The notes beneath the pieces were generated by a model that was given only the letters and a program-made list of their open reading frames with translations, was not told the origin of the DNA and searched no databases. A DNA stretch of 43,297 nt. Source: a virus. Of this stretch, positions 1-6,856 are shown one piece after another. The position numbers and the translations under genes were made by a program. The number at the start of each line of letters is the position of its first letter. The stretch's first letter is position 1. The stretch covers positions 1 to 43,297 of the IMG/VR virus record IMGVR_UViG_3300009079_000036; one strand, given 5' to 3'.

Positions 1-2
1 CA

Positions 3-89
3 AAACCACATCAATACTCTAATGAATCTCAAAAAAATCATTTATTTAAACTAAAATCTAAATTGGATAGTTTAAATTCACCAGCTTAA
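3..89 (+). CDS. C-terminal end of an upstream gene (partial)
   Basis: Frame 3 is open from the left edge to a TAA at 87-89, giving 28 codons that end in LKSKLDSLNSPA. The other two + frames close early: one at base 21, the other near base 54. The remnant is Lys/Ser/Asn-rich like its neighbours, but too short to identify. It lies 17 bases before the homing endonuclease start. It could also be non-coding. Confidence 0.45.
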   Translation, partial: KPHQYSNESQKNHLFKLKSKLDSLNSPA

Positions 90-94
90 TGTGA

Positions 95-107
95 GATATA
101 TAATATG
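95..107 (+). promoter_or_regulatory. GATATATA late-type promoter motif before the homing endonuclease
   Basis: The element GATATATAATATG runs into the GTG start at 107. It matches the GATATATA motif found before head and tail genes at 8990, 11960, 16265, 20115, 24477 and 37688. The role as a promoter is inferred from recurrence only. Confidence 0.35.
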
Positions 108-796
108 TGAACGGATACATCTACATATTAACAGACACTCGCAACGGTAAGCAATACATTGGCAAACACAATGGTCTTAAAGAAGACTATTGGTGCTCAG
201 GTCTTGTACCAAATAGAATAGCTAATAAACATGGTCGTGAAATCTTCACAAGAGATATACTAGAAGACGGTATAAAATCTGAAGAACTACTAAACGAGCG
301 TGAGGTATTTTATATTGAAAAGCACAACACGTTTAAAAACGGTTATAACGCCACATGTGGGGGTGAAGGTGGTAACTCATGGACAAACCTTAAAACAGAA
401 GAAGAGCTTGCCAAGATAGCCCATACCAAATCTAAGAAGATGAAAAACAGAAAGTTCTCAAAAGAAACTATTGCTAAGATGAAAGCATCACACAAAGGCA
501 AGAAGCTTACTGAAGAACATAAAAAGAACATAGCAAAAGCGGTTAGACTTAGAGGTGGAATTCCACATACCGAAGAAACAAAGCGCAAGTTATCAGAATT
601 AAAAAAAGGCGTACCTAATCCTAAACTTTCTGAAATTATGAAGTATAATGTATGGAACTTACAAAAAGTTTCTATAGATGGTGTTGAATATATTTCAATT
701 GCAGGCGCAGCTAGAGAACTAAATATAAGTAAGGCCGTAGTACGATATCGCACAAAAGAAACAACAACTAATTATCCAACTTGGAAAAGACTATGA
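107..796 (+). CDS. GIY-YIG homing endonuclease with NUMOD3-type repeats
   Basis: This 229-residue protein begins with a GIY-YIG nuclease core (GYIYILTD at 3-10, then YIGK at 17-20), followed by YWCSG and a conserved-looking LNERE segment that supplies the arginine region. Residues about 113-175 hold short Lys-rich helices typical of NUMOD3 DNA-binding repeats. The C-terminus (SIAGAARELNIS near 200) resembles a NUMOD1/helix-turn-helix. Free-standing enzymes of this type make a break in a related genome and are copied by repair. The start is GTG at 107, because the ATG two bases upstream is followed at once by TGA. The stop overlaps the clpP-like ATG at 793 as ATGA. Family assignment is confident; the target site cannot be read from this window. 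Confidence 0.9.
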   Translation: MNGYIYILTDTRNGKQYIGKHNGLKEDYWCSGLVPNRIANKHGREIFTRDILEDGIKSEELLNEREVFYIEKHNTFKNGYNATCGGEGGNSWTNLKTEEELAKIAHTKSKKMKNRKFSKETIAKMKASHKGKKLTEEHKKNIAKAVRLRGGIPHTEETKRKLSELKKGVPNPKLSEIMKYNVWNLQKVSIDGVEYISIAGAARELNISKAVVRYRTKETTTNYPTWKRL

Positions 797-1458
797 ATTA
801 CGATAACGAATTTAAAAAGTATGCCATGAGTGATTGGAACGTGAGTTCATCAAACATGGATTATTACCAGAAGCAGATTGAAGCTTCTATGACACCATAC
901 ATCCTTGAAGAGCGCGAAATGCGTATGACACAGCTCGATATCTTCAGCCGACTTATGCGCGATCGCATCCTATGGGTTGCTGGTCCTGTAAATGACAATA
1001 TGTCTACTGTAGTTCAAGCTCAGTTGATGTTCTTAGATAATACAAGTAAGGACGATATCACAATGCACATCGATAGTCCAGGTGGTTCTGTAAAATCAGG
1101 TTTGTCTATGGTTGACGTAATGGAATACATCAAGTGTGATATCCGCACGGTTAATACTGGGATGGCAGCATCTATGGGTTCGGTACTTCTTGGCGCAGGT
1201 ACTAAAGGAAAGCGTGCATCGCTAAGACACTCTCGTACTATGTTACACCAATCTTCTGGTGGTTTCTCTGGAAACATTCAGGATGCGGAAGTTGATTGGA
1301 TCGAATGGCAGAAGATTAACAAAGAGCTGTTTGAATTGCTTGGCGCTTACTGCGGTAAGACTGCCACCAAAGTTGCTAAAGATGCAACTCGTGATTTTTG
1401 GTTGACCGCTGATGAAGCAGTTAAGTACGGAATCATTGATGAGGTAATCAGACGATAA
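793..1458 (+). CDS. clpP: ClpP-family serine protease
   Basis: The 221-residue protein has the ClpP fold signature. The nucleophile motif GMAASMGS places the catalytic serine at S127, MLHQ gives H152, and the RDFWLTADEAVKYG segment gives D201, so the triad is complete. IDSPGGSV at 93-100 is the substrate-binding strand motif. I chose ATG 793 over an in-frame TTG at 781 because it forms an ATGA overlap with the preceding stop. A tail of about 45 residues precedes the core. Phage ClpP proteins may act as prohead proteases or work with host ClpX-type unfoldases. The capsid-tag cassette at 9-13 kb needs a maturation protease, and this is the only serine protease in the window, but that link is inference. 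A strong terminator follows. Confidence 0.9.
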   Translation: MNYDNEFKKYAMSDWNVSSSNMDYYQKQIEASMTPYILEEREMRMTQLDIFSRLMRDRILWVAGPVNDNMSTVVQAQLMFLDNTSKDDITMHIDSPGGSVKSGLSMVDVMEYIKCDIRTVNTGMAASMGSVLLGAGTKGKRASLRHSRTMLHQSSGGFSGNIQDAEVDWIEWQKINKELFELLGAYCGKTATKVAKDATRDFWLTADEAVKYGIIDEVIRR

Positions 1459-1461
1459 CAT

Positions 1462-1534
1462 ACTCTAACACTATAAAAGCCCGGGGAGACCTGGGCTTTT
1501 TGTTATGAAACAATATTACACTCTAATACTATAA
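1462..1534 (+). repeat. Direct repeat ACTCTAAyACTATAA, two copies around the terminator
   Basis: ACTCTAACACTATAA at 1462-1476 and ACTCTAATACTATAA at 1520-1534 differ at one base of 15. The first overlaps the 5' arm of the terminator and the second lies before the gene at 1552. A shorter copy (ACTCTAAT) occurs near base 16. Function unknown. Confidence 0.5.
1475..1504 (+). terminator. Rho-independent terminator after the ClpP-like gene
   Basis: An 11-bp stem (AAAAGCCCGGG with CCTGGGCTTTT, one G-T pair) closes a GAGA tetraloop and runs directly into a T-rich tail. It ends the homing endonuclease/clpP-like transcript. Confidence 0.9.
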
Positions 1535-1551
1535 TATTAAAATAATATCAT

Positions 1552-1854
1552 ATGAACATTCTAGAAGAAGCTAACAAAATTATCAATCATCGCTCAGAAG
1601 AAAAGGAGCGCATGTATGGTCCATTTGAAGAAGGCATGCAGCGTGCAGCCATGATTGCATCCGGTATGACGGGTAAAGACTTTACAGGACCTGATATGTA
1701 TGCAGCTCTTATTGCTCTTAAGTTTAGTCGTCATTCTTATAATTATAAAGAGGACAATCTACTTGATGCCGCGGCATATATTGGTGGTCTAGATAACTAT
1801 ATTAAAAAATATGGTTACGGCAAAGAGACCAACGATACTCGCACTGAAGAATGA
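1552..1854 (+). CDS. DUF6378-like phage protein
   Basis: This 100-residue soluble protein follows the pattern of the small phage family DUF6378: an N-terminal helix with NHRSEEKERMYGPFEEG, a middle helix with MYAALIALKFSRHSYNYKEDNLLDAAAYIGGLDNYI, and a charged tail. Family members have no firmly known biochemical role; they often sit near nucleotide or DNA-metabolism genes, as here. The stop overlaps the methylase start as ATGA at 1851, so the two are probably translated together. Assignment is by recall of the conserved pattern, not a search. Confidence 0.7.
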   Translation: MNILEEANKIINHRSEEKERMYGPFEEGMQRAAMIASGMTGKDFTGPDMYAALIALKFSRHSYNYKEDNLLDAAAYIGGLDNYIKKYGYGKETNDTRTEE

Positions 1855-2744
1855 TCAAAGGACCGTTTTCATATAGCGGTAATAAGTACCGAATTTGGAA
1901 TAAGTATCTGAAGCCCGTAATGCACAAATATCAGTGTGTGCATGAGCCCTTTATCGGATCGGGCGTTTGTATCTATAATTCAAATGGAGGCGGTCAGGGT
2001 CGCGATATCAACCCACATGTGGTTGTATTGCACAATGTTCTGAAAGACCCTGGTTTAATGGACAGAGTATTAAGCACTTATGCCGAATATTTCCCGGAGG
2101 GTTGTAATGCTAAGGATAGTTATAATAAGTTGCGAGACGACTTAAATGTTCTCTATATGCAGCATGGTTTGAATAATGAAAATGCACACATGTTGTATAT
2201 TCTTATTCAGATGTCATTCAATTCTTTATTTAGATTTAGTTCAAAGGGATTCAATGCAGCGTATGTTGAAAAGCCATTTGATCCAGGTCGTATTGAACAA
2301 CATATCAAAATAGCGCAAGATAAAAACATTGATGTGGTATATGGTTCATATGAAACCCTGGACCTATCAAAGGTTGACAAGCAAAAAGATATCATATACT
2401 TTGACCCGCCATATGTGGCATCTAAGTTTCAGTATGGTGGATGGACAGACCAAGACGAACATACACTATTAGCGTATATTACCATGCTTGATAAAGAGGG
2501 TTATTCATTTATCCTATCAAACACATTTGCTCACCGCGGTGAAACCAATGACTATCTTATTGAATGGTCAAAGGCGTTCAACACATATTTGATTGATATG
2601 AGTTATAATGCGTGGGCTGCCAGGGTTAAAGCTGTTGAACGTGAGGACACAACGGTTGAAGTTATTGTCACTAATATTAATGGCGCATTCCCAGAACTTG
2701 TAAATGCGCACGATACTAAATACAAAACAGATCCAATTTTTTAA
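1851..2744 (+). CDS. dam: DNA adenine N6-methyltransferase, Dam (D12) class
   Basis: The 297-residue protein has the D12-class order. An N-terminal FSYSGNKYRIW segment and PFIGSG (33-38) bind S-adenosylmethionine, a central variable domain would contact the target, and the catalytic FDPPY motif lies at 184-188. Such enzymes transfer a methyl group to adenine N6 in a short target (GATC for Dam), and phages use them to evade restriction. The target here cannot be told from sequence. It overlaps the preceding DUF6378-like gene by 4 bases. No partner restriction enzyme is present, so this looks like an orphan methylase. Confidence 0.9.
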   Translation: MIKGPFSYSGNKYRIWNKYLKPVMHKYQCVHEPFIGSGVCIYNSNGGGQGRDINPHVVVLHNVLKDPGLMDRVLSTYAEYFPEGCNAKDSYNKLRDDLNVLYMQHGLNNENAHMLYILIQMSFNSLFRFSSKGFNAAYVEKPFDPGRIEQHIKIAQDKNIDVVYGSYETLDLSKVDKQKDIIYFDPPYVASKFQYGGWTDQDEHTLLAYITMLDKEGYSFILSNTFAHRGETNDYLIEWSKAFNTYLIDMSYNAWAARVKAVEREDTTVEVIVTNINGAFPELVNAHDTKYKTDPIF

Positions 2745-2752
2745 GGCATATA

Positions 2753-2784
2753 TTTTTTTATGTCGCCGGGATTTGCTATATTTG
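2753..2784 (+). promoter_or_regulatory. Early-type promoter P1 (T-run/ATGTCG ... TATATTTG)
   Basis: Seven T at 2753-2759, ATGTCG at 2760-2765, an 11-base spacer and TATATTTG at 2777-2784. This fits the Bacteroidota -7 consensus TAnnTTTG. Only six bases separate it from the ATG at 2791, so the transcript should be almost leaderless. Confidence 0.75.
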
Positions 2785-2790
2785 TAGTGT

Positions 2791-3210
2791 ATGAATAAGA
2801 TTAATGTTTCTGGCTTTAGCCATCAACAACGCAAAGTGCGTAGTGCAGCAGAACGGGTGGCCAAACACCTTGGCCTTACTGTCGATATTAATGTGCGTAA
2901 GCTTAAAGAAACGCGAAGCGACAAGTATGCATTTGCATATTATTTCATGGGCAACCATGGTGTATGTGTATTTGAGGATTGCCCAGATGATATGTTGCCG
3001 CTTGTGATTTCACACGAGCTTGTTCACGTACATCAAGTAAGTCGCGGCGATATGGTGTTTGACCATGAGAGTCAGACGTTTTACTGGAAAGGCGAAAAGT
3101 ATGATCTAGAAAAGTTAAATACAATATCATATTACGATAGGCCTTGGGAAGCTGAGGCAAAGGGACTTGAAAAAGACCTTGCTAAAATATACATCAACAA
3201 GAATATATAA
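2791..3210 (+). CDS. Zinc metallopeptidase-like protein (HELVH)
   Basis: The 139-residue protein carries the zincin signature SHELVHVHQ, with zinc ligands H75 and H79 and catalytic E76. A later PWEAEA segment (119-124) offers a glutamate as third ligand, the arrangement of small gluzincin-type peptidases. No signal peptide or membrane segment is visible, so it should act in the cytoplasm. The substrate is unknown. It is the first gene after promoter P1, with almost no leader, which suggests early expression on infection. It resembles other small phage peptidases in length, but I cannot name a specific family. Confidence 0.75.
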   Translation: MNKINVSGFSHQQRKVRSAAERVAKHLGLTVDINVRKLKETRSDKYAFAYYFMGNHGVCVFEDCPDDMLPLVISHELVHVHQVSRGDMVFDHESQTFYWKGEKYDLEKLNTISYYDRPWEAEAKGLEKDLAKIYINKNI

Positions 3211-3229
3211 TTAAACAAAGTAATTTAAC

Positions 3230-3469
3230 ATGGCTAAGAAAAAGATTTCAGACCAAGACTTGATTGACGCACTTAATGGGCTTGATAGTGTTTATGATAG
3301 AATGAGCACATCAGGTCAACAAACACTTGATGCTTTTTTTGTAAAGGCGGAGAAGACAATAAATCAACGTGATCTAGACAAATTAGTAGATGACCTTCAA
3401 TGGGACATTGACAGAATTGGTAGTGACGGCGTTTACTACCTTGACATTCTTGCAAACGCAAAGTTATAA
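3230..3469 (+). CDS. Small unknown protein
   Basis: A 79-residue protein starting MAKKKISDQDL with an acidic, helix-rich body (KLVDDLQWDIDRIGSDG). No motif, signal or membrane segment is seen. It follows the metallopeptidase by 19 bases and is followed by a terminator, so the two probably form one transcript from P1. Confidence 0.7.
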   Translation: MAKKKISDQDLIDALNGLDSVYDRMSTSGQQTLDAFFVKAEKTINQRDLDKLVDDLQWDIDRIGSDGVYYLDILANAKL

Positions 3470-3473
3470 TAGT

Positions 3474-3500
3474 GGGGCTTCGGTCCCCTTTATTTTTTTT
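3474..3500 (+). terminator. Rho-independent terminator with UUCG loop
   Basis: GGGGC pairs with GTCCC (one G-T pair) around a TTCG tetraloop, followed by TTTATTTTTTTT. It ends the P1 transcript. Confidence 0.8.
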
Positions 3501-3520
3501 GAAACTTTTTTCAAAAAAGC

Positions 3521-3551
3521 TTTTTTATGTCGAAAACTTTTTGTATATTTA
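3521..3551 (+). promoter_or_regulatory. Early-type promoter P2
   Basis: T-run at 3521-3526, ATGTCG at 3527-3532, an 11-base spacer, TATATTTA at 3544-3551. It is preceded by an A/T palindrome (CTTTTTT C AAAAAAG) at 3505-3519. It leaves a leader of roughly 40 bases before ATG 3596. Confidence 0.75.
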
Positions 3552-3595
3552 CTGTATAATCAAAGGACAATAAAGTCTAATTAATAAATTAAAAC

Positions 3596-4738
3596 ATGGT
3601 AGCAACACTATCTTCCAACGCAATCGAGTCGCGCAAGCTCGAAACCCTGAACGCACAAGCCCTACGCAAAACCGTATTGGCGCGTGAAATTGAAATCATT
3701 GACGAGAAGACTATTCTCTACAATGGCAAACAGATTAGCATTACTCCTAATGCTTTTAAATCTCTAATGAAAATGGTTGGCATGAGCCAAACCTTCATTA
3801 AGAAGTTCGAACAACTTTTCAATCCCAAGACTAAAGCTCAATTCATCAACACGATGAAAAATGCAATGGCAACCAACGCTGGTGGCACATCAAGCTTGAC
3901 TATGGTTTTGAATCCTGTGAACCGCGTTATTGTGGCTTTCACAAAACAATCAAACGAACTTATCTCTAATACAAACTTTGTTGACCAAGCAGAACGCATT
4001 TTGAATGGCGGAAACTTTGGTGTAACCCAATGGACTACTGACCCATTGACCGGCATTGTCACTATCAACGCAATCAACAATAGCGGTTCTGCGTTTTCAG
4101 TTGCTGGCGATGAGAAAGACGTTTTCACAACGGGTATCTCTTTAAAGAATTCACCACTTACGGGCTTTCAAGTATCGCCTTATGTAAATCGTCTATGGTG
4201 TACTAATGGTCTTACTACTGCGTTTGCAGAAGACAAGTGGAACATGACAAACCTGAGTACTGATTCTCTTAATAAGTTTAACGACTATTTGCAGAATCTT
4301 ACGCGACGTAATTTCATGCCGACTGAATTTGATTCAATCGTTCAAAAGGCACGTACAACCCCAGCTTCTTTGTATGAACTTTCAGAAGCAACTAAGGCAA
4401 TCAAGAATGCAGGTGCAGGTGATCGTGCAACTAGTTGGATTCCTTTGAATGAAAACTTGCTTGAGTATTCACGTGCTGGTATTGATGCTAATGAATTCAA
4501 TGTAGCTCAATTGAAGAATGCACAATCTGACCAATCAGTGTGGTCTGTTGTAAATTCAATGACGCACTTTGCATCACATGGCCAAGACCACGTTGATGGT
4601 TTCCAATCACACGACGGTACCGCGCTTATGGTTAAAGCTGGTAATCTACTTGGCAAGAAAGGTTGGGACCTTGGTAATCAAGTACCTTCGCCTTTCAAAG
4701 GTTTGAATTCATACCAACATGGTGAAGTTTTGAACTAA
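3596..4738 (+). CDS. DUF932-like phage protein
   Basis: The 380-residue protein has the layout of the DUF932 phage/plasmid family: an N-terminal helical region, a β-rich middle with TTGISLKNSPLTGFQVSPYVNRLWCTNGL (near 176-205; the CTNGL element is typical), and a helical C-terminus. Family members are abundant early proteins of unknown function in many phages. This gene has its own promoter (P2) with a leader of about 40 bases and its own terminator, which suggests strong independent expression. Assignment is by pattern recall. Confidence 0.65.
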   Translation: MVATLSSNAIESRKLETLNAQALRKTVLAREIEIIDEKTILYNGKQISITPNAFKSLMKMVGMSQTFIKKFEQLFNPKTKAQFINTMKNAMATNAGGTSSLTMVLNPVNRVIVAFTKQSNELISNTNFVDQAERILNGGNFGVTQWTTDPLTGIVTINAINNSGSAFSVAGDEKDVFTTGISLKNSPLTGFQVSPYVNRLWCTNGLTTAFAEDKWNMTNLSTDSLNKFNDYLQNLTRRNFMPTEFDSIVQKARTTPASLYELSEATKAIKNAGAGDRATSWIPLNENLLEYSRAGIDANEFNVAQLKNAQSDQSVWSVVNSMTHFASHGQDHVDGFQSHDGTALMVKAGNLLGKKGWDLGNQVPSPFKGLNSYQHGEVLN

Positions 4739-4761
4739 TCAAAACTTTTTTGAAAAAAACG

Positions 4762-4793
4762 AGTCCGGCATTTTTTTATGTCGGACTTTTTTT
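4762..4793 (+). terminator. Terminator overlapping promoter P3
   Basis: AGTCCGGCAT (4762-4771) pairs with ATGTCGGACT (4778-4787, one G-T pair) around a T6 loop. It is followed by a T-run to 4793 and preceded by an A-run, so it may work in both directions. Its loop and 3' arm are also the T-run and ATGTCG of promoter P3. Confidence 0.75.
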
Positions 4794-4802
4794 GTATATT
4801 TG
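4771..4802 (+). promoter_or_regulatory. Early-type promoter P3
   Basis: T-run at 4771-4777, ATGTCG at 4778-4783, an 11-base spacer, TATATTTG at 4795-4802. It lies 25 bases before ATG 4828. Confidence 0.75.
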
Positions 4803-4827
4803 TATAAACGTAATATTGACTTAGGTA

Positions 4828-5205
4828 ATGAATAAAATCAAAGTTCCCATGCACCATCACTTTGGTACAGTGTTTGGTATTGCTAGAACCCTTAGTGGTA
4901 CTTATGTAACCCCAGGGTGGCACCCTGTACCGGAGGATACAACACGAGATCAAATAGAGTTTGATGAATCTCTACCATTGTGGTACCCACCTGATATGGA
5001 TCCAAATAAGGTTGCTAAAAAAATGGAGGAGGCAAAGATAGAACAGCCCGCTACAAATAAAAGTAACTGGAAAATTGAAGCATCAAAACCTGGTACATTT
5101 TATAATGTGACTTTCAACGGTACATATTGGAAATGTACATGTCCTGCAAATTCATTTCGCAGAGGTGATTGTAAGCACATCACAAAAGTGAAATCGAAAC
5201 TATGA
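4828..5205 (+). CDS. SWIM zinc-finger protein
   Basis: The 125-residue protein ends in a SWIM-type zinc finger, CxC-x9-CxH, with C103, C105, C115 and H117 (WKCTCPANSFRRGDCKH). SWIM fingers bind nucleic acid or protein. The N-terminal 60 residues are rich in His, Pro and aromatic residues (HHFGTVFG near 10, GWHPVPED near 30) and are not recognised. It is transcribed from P3 and its stop lies one base from the stop of the convergent small gene on the - strand. Its role is unknown; regulation of DNA-related host functions is possible. Confidence 0.75.
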   Translation: MNKIKVPMHHHFGTVFGIARTLSGTYVTPGWHPVPEDTTRDQIEFDESLPLWYPPDMDPNKVAKKMEEAKIEQPATNKSNWKIEASKPGTFYNVTFNGTYWKCTCPANSFRRGDCKHITKVKSKL

Positions 5206-5206
5206 G

Positions 5207-5353
5207 TTAACGTTTCCTACCTTGACCTACGTTCTTCTTTTGATAATTCTTACCGTTCTTATGAACTGAATTCTTCTTCTTAGAATGAACTCCTGGTCTT
5301 CTTCTTTTTGGTGTTGCTTTCCAATTAGAAGATGATGTACCTACTTTAGCCAT
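5207..5353 (-). CDS. Small, highly basic protein; the only - strand gene
   Basis: On the - strand an ATG at 5353-5351 opens 48 codons: MAKVGTSSSNWKATPKRRRP, then a Lys/His/Asn-rich stretch (GVHSKKKNS, KNYQKKN) and GQGRKR at the end. There are roughly 17 Lys/Arg and no acidic residue. I believe similar short proteins with RRPG(V/I)H and GQGR elements occur in other Bacteroidota phages, but cannot check. It is convergent with the SWIM gene, with one base between the stops. It could bind nucleic acid or be a ribosome-associated peptide. The clean composition and exact fit into a 220-base gap support a real gene. Confidence 0.7.
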   Translation of the reverse strand: MAKVGTSSSNWKATPKRRRPGVHSKKKNSVHKNGKNYQKKNVGQGRKR

Positions 5354-5391
5354 TGATTATTTAAAACTTTTTTAAATTTCTGTATATATTA

Positions 5392-5423
5392 TTTTTTTAT
5401 GTCGAATTTTTTTAGTATATTAG
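5392..5423 (+). promoter_or_regulatory. Early-type promoter P4
   Basis: T-run at 5392-5398, ATGTCG at 5399-5404, an 11-base spacer, TATATTAG at 5416-5423. The ATG at 5428 follows after four bases, so a leaderless transcript is expected. Confidence 0.7.
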
Positions 5424-5427
5424 CAAT

Positions 5428-5628
5428 ATGAAAAACAATATTAACAAGTACTATTTTCAAGGAACTCGATTTGTTCCAGGATACAATGACTTTGACTTTG
5501 ACGATTTTGAAGTTGAAGCTATGAATGAAGAAGAAGCGTGGGTGTTATTGGATAAATACACAAAGCGCTTTACGTGGTCACGTGTTAGTTTAACACATGT
5601 AAATGATAAAAAGGTTGAACATGTCTAA
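5428..5628 (+). CDS. Small unknown protein
   Basis: A 66-residue acidic/aromatic protein (GYNDFDFDDFEVEAMNEEEAW in the middle) with no recognised domain. It begins a run of four short overlapping genes under promoter P4. Its end overlaps the next start at 5621. Confidence 0.65.
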   Translation: MKNNINKYYFQGTRFVPGYNDFDFDDFEVEAMNEEEAWVLLDKYTKRFTWSRVSLTHVNDKKVEHV

Positions 5629-5794
5629 GAAGAATATTCTACCAGACGACTTTGATGAAGTTAACGGATATAGCCGTCGACACCTTTCTCAATTAATTAG
5701 ACGTCGCATGATGCAAAAAGATCATGGCGACCTGTCTAAATATTCTCGTAAACGTAAACATAGAAAAGATAATGGCGAAGAAGACTGGAAGTAA
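5621..5794 (+). CDS. Small basic unknown protein
   Basis: A 57-residue protein (MSKKNILPDDFDEVNGYSRR) ending in a strongly basic segment, YSRKRKHRKD. I chose ATG 5621 over an in-frame ATG at 5603 because it gives the short overlap seen across this run. Nucleic-acid binding is plausible from charge alone. Confidence 0.6.
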   Translation: MSKKNILPDDFDEVNGYSRRHLSQLIRRRMMQKDHGDLSKYSRKRKHRKDNGEEDWK

Positions 5795-5963
5795 GCAAAT
5801 TGTGTTATGTGCACATTGCTTAAAAGAATCTGAAATACGTTCACTAATACCTATTGACATTGAGATGCATAAGGGCCATCCACACCATGGCTACTATACA
5901 ACTTTTGTTTGTGAAAAATGTGAACCTAAATTTCAATTAGACCGACGTAAACCAATTGAATAA
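5772..5963 (+). CDS. Small zinc-ribbon-like protein
   Basis: A 63-residue protein with two CxxC pairs: CAHC near residue 12 and CEKC near residue 47, a likely four-cysteine zinc site. The start at 5772 (MAKKTGSKQIV) overlaps the previous gene by 23 bases. A longer open frame from 5724 would add an unnatural leader. The stop and next start overlap as TAATG at 5961-5965. Confidence 0.65.
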   Translation: MAKKTGSKQIVLCAHCLKESEIRSLIPIDIEMHKGHPHHGYYTTFVCEKCEPKFQLDRRKPIE

Positions 5964-6169
5964 TGCCACATAAAAAAAAGAAGAAAGCAAATAGCTTTAA
6001 CGTATATGTACACGAAGGCGTTGCATATACACCTATTCATAAAAACCTCGAGCATGCTTGGGTAGTCCCATTTGATATGAAGCGAAAAAATGTTGGTGGG
6101 GGCGTAAAAAAAGTATCGATTGATTTTTTTAATTCACAAAAATTTGCTATATTTGTAAGTAATGATTAA
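5963..6169 (+). CDS. Small unknown protein
   Basis: A 68-residue protein with a Lys-rich start (MPHKKKKKANSF) and a β-rich body. Its last 15 codons also contain promoter P5 of the next gene, and it overlaps that gene by 8 bases. No family recognised. Confidence 0.6.
   Translation: MPHKKKKKANSFNVYVHEGVAYTPIHKNLEHAWVVPFDMKRKNVGGGVKKVSIDFFNSQKFAIFVSND
6124..6155 (+). promoter_or_regulatory. Early-type promoter P5, inside the preceding gene
   Basis: T7 at 6124-6130, TATATTTG at 6148-6155, with the same 17-base gap from T-run to TATATTTG as P1 to P4; ATGTCG is replaced by AATTCA. Six bases separate it from ATG 6162, so a leaderless transcript is expected. Confidence 0.65.
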
Positions 6170-6629
6170 TAATAAAATAGTTTACATAGATCTTGATGGC
6201 GTTATTGTTGACATCGAGCACTATATCCACGAAACATTCAGCCCAGAGTATATTGCCAAAAATGGTATTGGCAAAATTATAGATATGCATCCGCAGATCT
6301 TTTACGATGCACCACCAATTCCTGGGGCAATAGTTGGATTTAGACAACTTTGTGAAAAGTATAATGTCTATATCTTATCTACGGCGCCATGGGATAATCC
6401 AGAAGCATGGAAAGCCAAGCGTATTTGGGTTGAAAAGCATTTGGGTAGCGAGGCGTATAAGCGTCTTATTCTATCCCATAACAAAGGACTATTACGCGGG
6501 GACTATTTGATTGATGATCGTATTGCAAATGGCGTAGATGAATTTGATGGTATTCACATTCATTTTGGTACCTATGATATTCCAAATTGGAACACAGTAC
6601 TTGAATTCTTTAAAATTGCAGAAGATTGA
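6162..6629 (+). CDS. 5'(3')-deoxyribonucleotidase, HAD superfamily (NT5C type)
   Basis: The 155-residue protein starts with the HAD nucleophile motif YIDLDGVIVD (D10 and D12). Motif II is in ILSTAPW (around 71-77), the motif III lysine is in LSHNKGLL, and motif IV is LIDDR. This is the compact NT5C pattern found in many phages. It removes phosphate from deoxynucleoside monophosphates and so adjusts nucleotide pools, consistent with the dCMP deaminase at 13298. It has its own promoter (P5) with almost no leader. The final TGA overlaps the next gene's TTG start. Confidence 0.85.
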   Translation: MINNKIVYIDLDGVIVDIEHYIHETFSPEYIAKNGIGKIIDMHPQIFYDAPPIPGAIVGFRQLCEKYNVYILSTAPWDNPEAWKAKRIWVEKHLGSEAYKRLILSHNKGLLRGDYLIDDRIANGVDEFDGIHIHFGTYDIPNWNTVLEFFKIAED

Positions 6630-6856
6630 TTATAGTCGTATATCGTAAAAAGACAGGTATTCAAAAGCATCTTGCTGTATTCACAAAACCTGGGTTATTG
6701 TGTGATGATATCATTACAACAACCAAACGTAAACCCCTTATACCACACGATTGGCATATTGAAGAACTTGGTATGGGTGGTGAAAAGATGATAGAAGGTT
6801 GGGCTAAAAAACATTCTATAAAAATAACTCAAAAAATTTACAATCCGATTTTTTAA
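6626..6856 (+). CDS. Small unknown protein with TTG start
   Basis: A 76-residue protein beginning at TTG 6626, overlapping the nucleotidase stop as TTGA. β-strand start (MIIVVYRKKTG) and several His/Trp residues (PHDWHIEELGMGGEK). No family recognised. Its last codons overlap the T-run of promoter P6. Confidence 0.55.
   Translation: MIIVVYRKKTGIQKHLAVFTKPGLLCDDIITTTKRKPLIPHDWHIEELGMGGEKMIEGWAKKHSIKITQKIYNPIF

Noticed and set aside
781-792. TTG start for the ClpP-like gene
   Set aside because: ATG 793 forms an ATGA overlap with the preceding stop and loses only four residues.
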